64,000 bases of DNA, taken from Lachnospiraceae bacterium AC2028 (GTDB taxonomy: Bacteria > Bacillota > Clostridia > Lachnospirales > Lachnospiraceae). The DNA lies in the NCBI GenBank assembly GCA_000702685.1, contig JNJD01000007.1:310001-374000 (forward strand), written 5' to 3'. Numbering within the stretch: position 1 is the stretch's first letter; each line of letters starts with the position of its first letter. Under the pieces are notes generated by a model, which had not been told where the DNA came from, did not search any database, and was given only the letters and a program-made list of their open reading frames with translations. Below, piece by piece: positions 63,874 through 64,000 of this stretch. A program made the translations under genes and the position numbers.

Positions 63874-64000
63874 TCATGCATTTCTGTAGCCCATCAGGTA
63901 TTCGTCGACCTCAGCTGCGGCTGCGGTGCCTTCCGCAAGCGCCCATACAACAAGGCTCTGTCCGCGTCTCATATCGCCTGCCGCAAATACTCCGGGTACA
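63874..64000 (-). CDS. gltD: Glutamate synthase small subunit, C-terminal end only
   Basis: 41 codons read on the minus strand up to the TGA at 63874; the start lies beyond the window. The peptide [20 protein letters not shown] followed by LAEG and VDEYLMG is the conserved NAD(P)-binding end of GltD, which passes electrons for glutamine plus 2-oxoglutarate to two glutamates. A terminator separates it from glnA. Position next to glnA gives the GS-GOGAT pair. Confidence 0.88.
   Translation of the reverse strand, partial: VPGVFAAGDMRRGQSLVVWALAEGTAAAAEVDEYLMGYRNA

Noticed and set aside
1-64000. CRISPR array, prophage, insertion sequence or antiphage island
   Set aside because: No spaced direct repeats, transposase, integrase, phage structural gene or restriction motif was seen; the only repeats are those listed.

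Overview
The window looks like a chromosomal segment of a Firmicute of class Clostridia, most likely family Lachnospiraceae (a Butyrivibrio/Roseburia-like gut or rumen anaerobe). This rests on strong GGAGG-type ribosome binding sites, moderate base composition, dnaX-ybaB-recR order, a 700-residue type III glutamine synthetase beside a type I enzyme, an ECF S component without its own energizing module, DUF5711 and DUF6935 family proteins, and hybrid kinases and GGDEF proteins of lachnospiral style. The genus is inference. No phage, transposase, CRISPR array or rRNA gene was seen.

Layout. 1-4.8 kb: a minus-strand operon trkA-trkH-fruK-ptsI joins K+ uptake to fructose 1-phosphate/PTS metabolism. 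4.9-8.4 kb: a translationally coupled triad of ATP-grasp D-aspartate-ligase-like enzyme, aspartate/glutamate racemase and MurE-like ligase, suggesting a D-Asp branch on peptidoglycan or a related peptide. 8.5-13.8 kb: a membrane-anchored EEP hydrolase, a paired palindromic repeat, pgi and a GlgX-type debranching enzyme. 13.8-15.6 kb: a cobalamin riboswitch, a tandem-duplicated transcobalamin-like (DUF4430) surface protein and an ECF S component, read as a B12 capture and uptake unit. 15.7 kb: tRNA-Ser(CGA). 15.9-21.5 kb: an EAL protein, a hybrid kinase lacking its phospho-acceptor His, and an AgcS alanine/Na+ symporter. 21.6-28.1 kb: a LacI-GH130-SGNH esterase-ManA-GH36 operon for acetylated galacto-mannan oligosaccharides. 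28.2-41.7 kb: a complete hybrid kinase, an MBOAT/AlgJ-like acylation pair, an AEC transporter, an LtaS-like sulfatase with a YPDGS-repeat tail, an esterase, and two paralogous LacI-type-sensor/GGDEF proteins, the second coupled to a DUF6935 gene. 41.7-49.4 kb: a lipoprotein, a DUF5711 propeller, galM, recR-ybaB-dnaX and pfkA. 49.5-64 kb: a glutamine-centred block: asnB-pyrG-purF-carA-carB, glnN, a lipoprotein, glnA with an ANTAR antiterminator regulator, and the end of gltD.

How it fits together. The last 14.5 kb gathers ammonia assimilation (glnA, glnN, gltD) and five glutamine amidotransferase genes. Both glutamine synthetase genes have a good promoter followed within about 10 nt by a terminator-like hairpin and U-tract, and an RNA-binding ANTAR protein is encoded directly behind glnA; the simplest model is nitrogen-responsive antitermination. 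The most promising systems are this glutamine/ANTAR leader pair, the riboswitch-DUF4430-ECF unit, the D-Asp triad, the paired PBP-GGDEF sensors and the sulfatase with a G-box-like tail. All functional assignments come from reading motifs; no database search was run.
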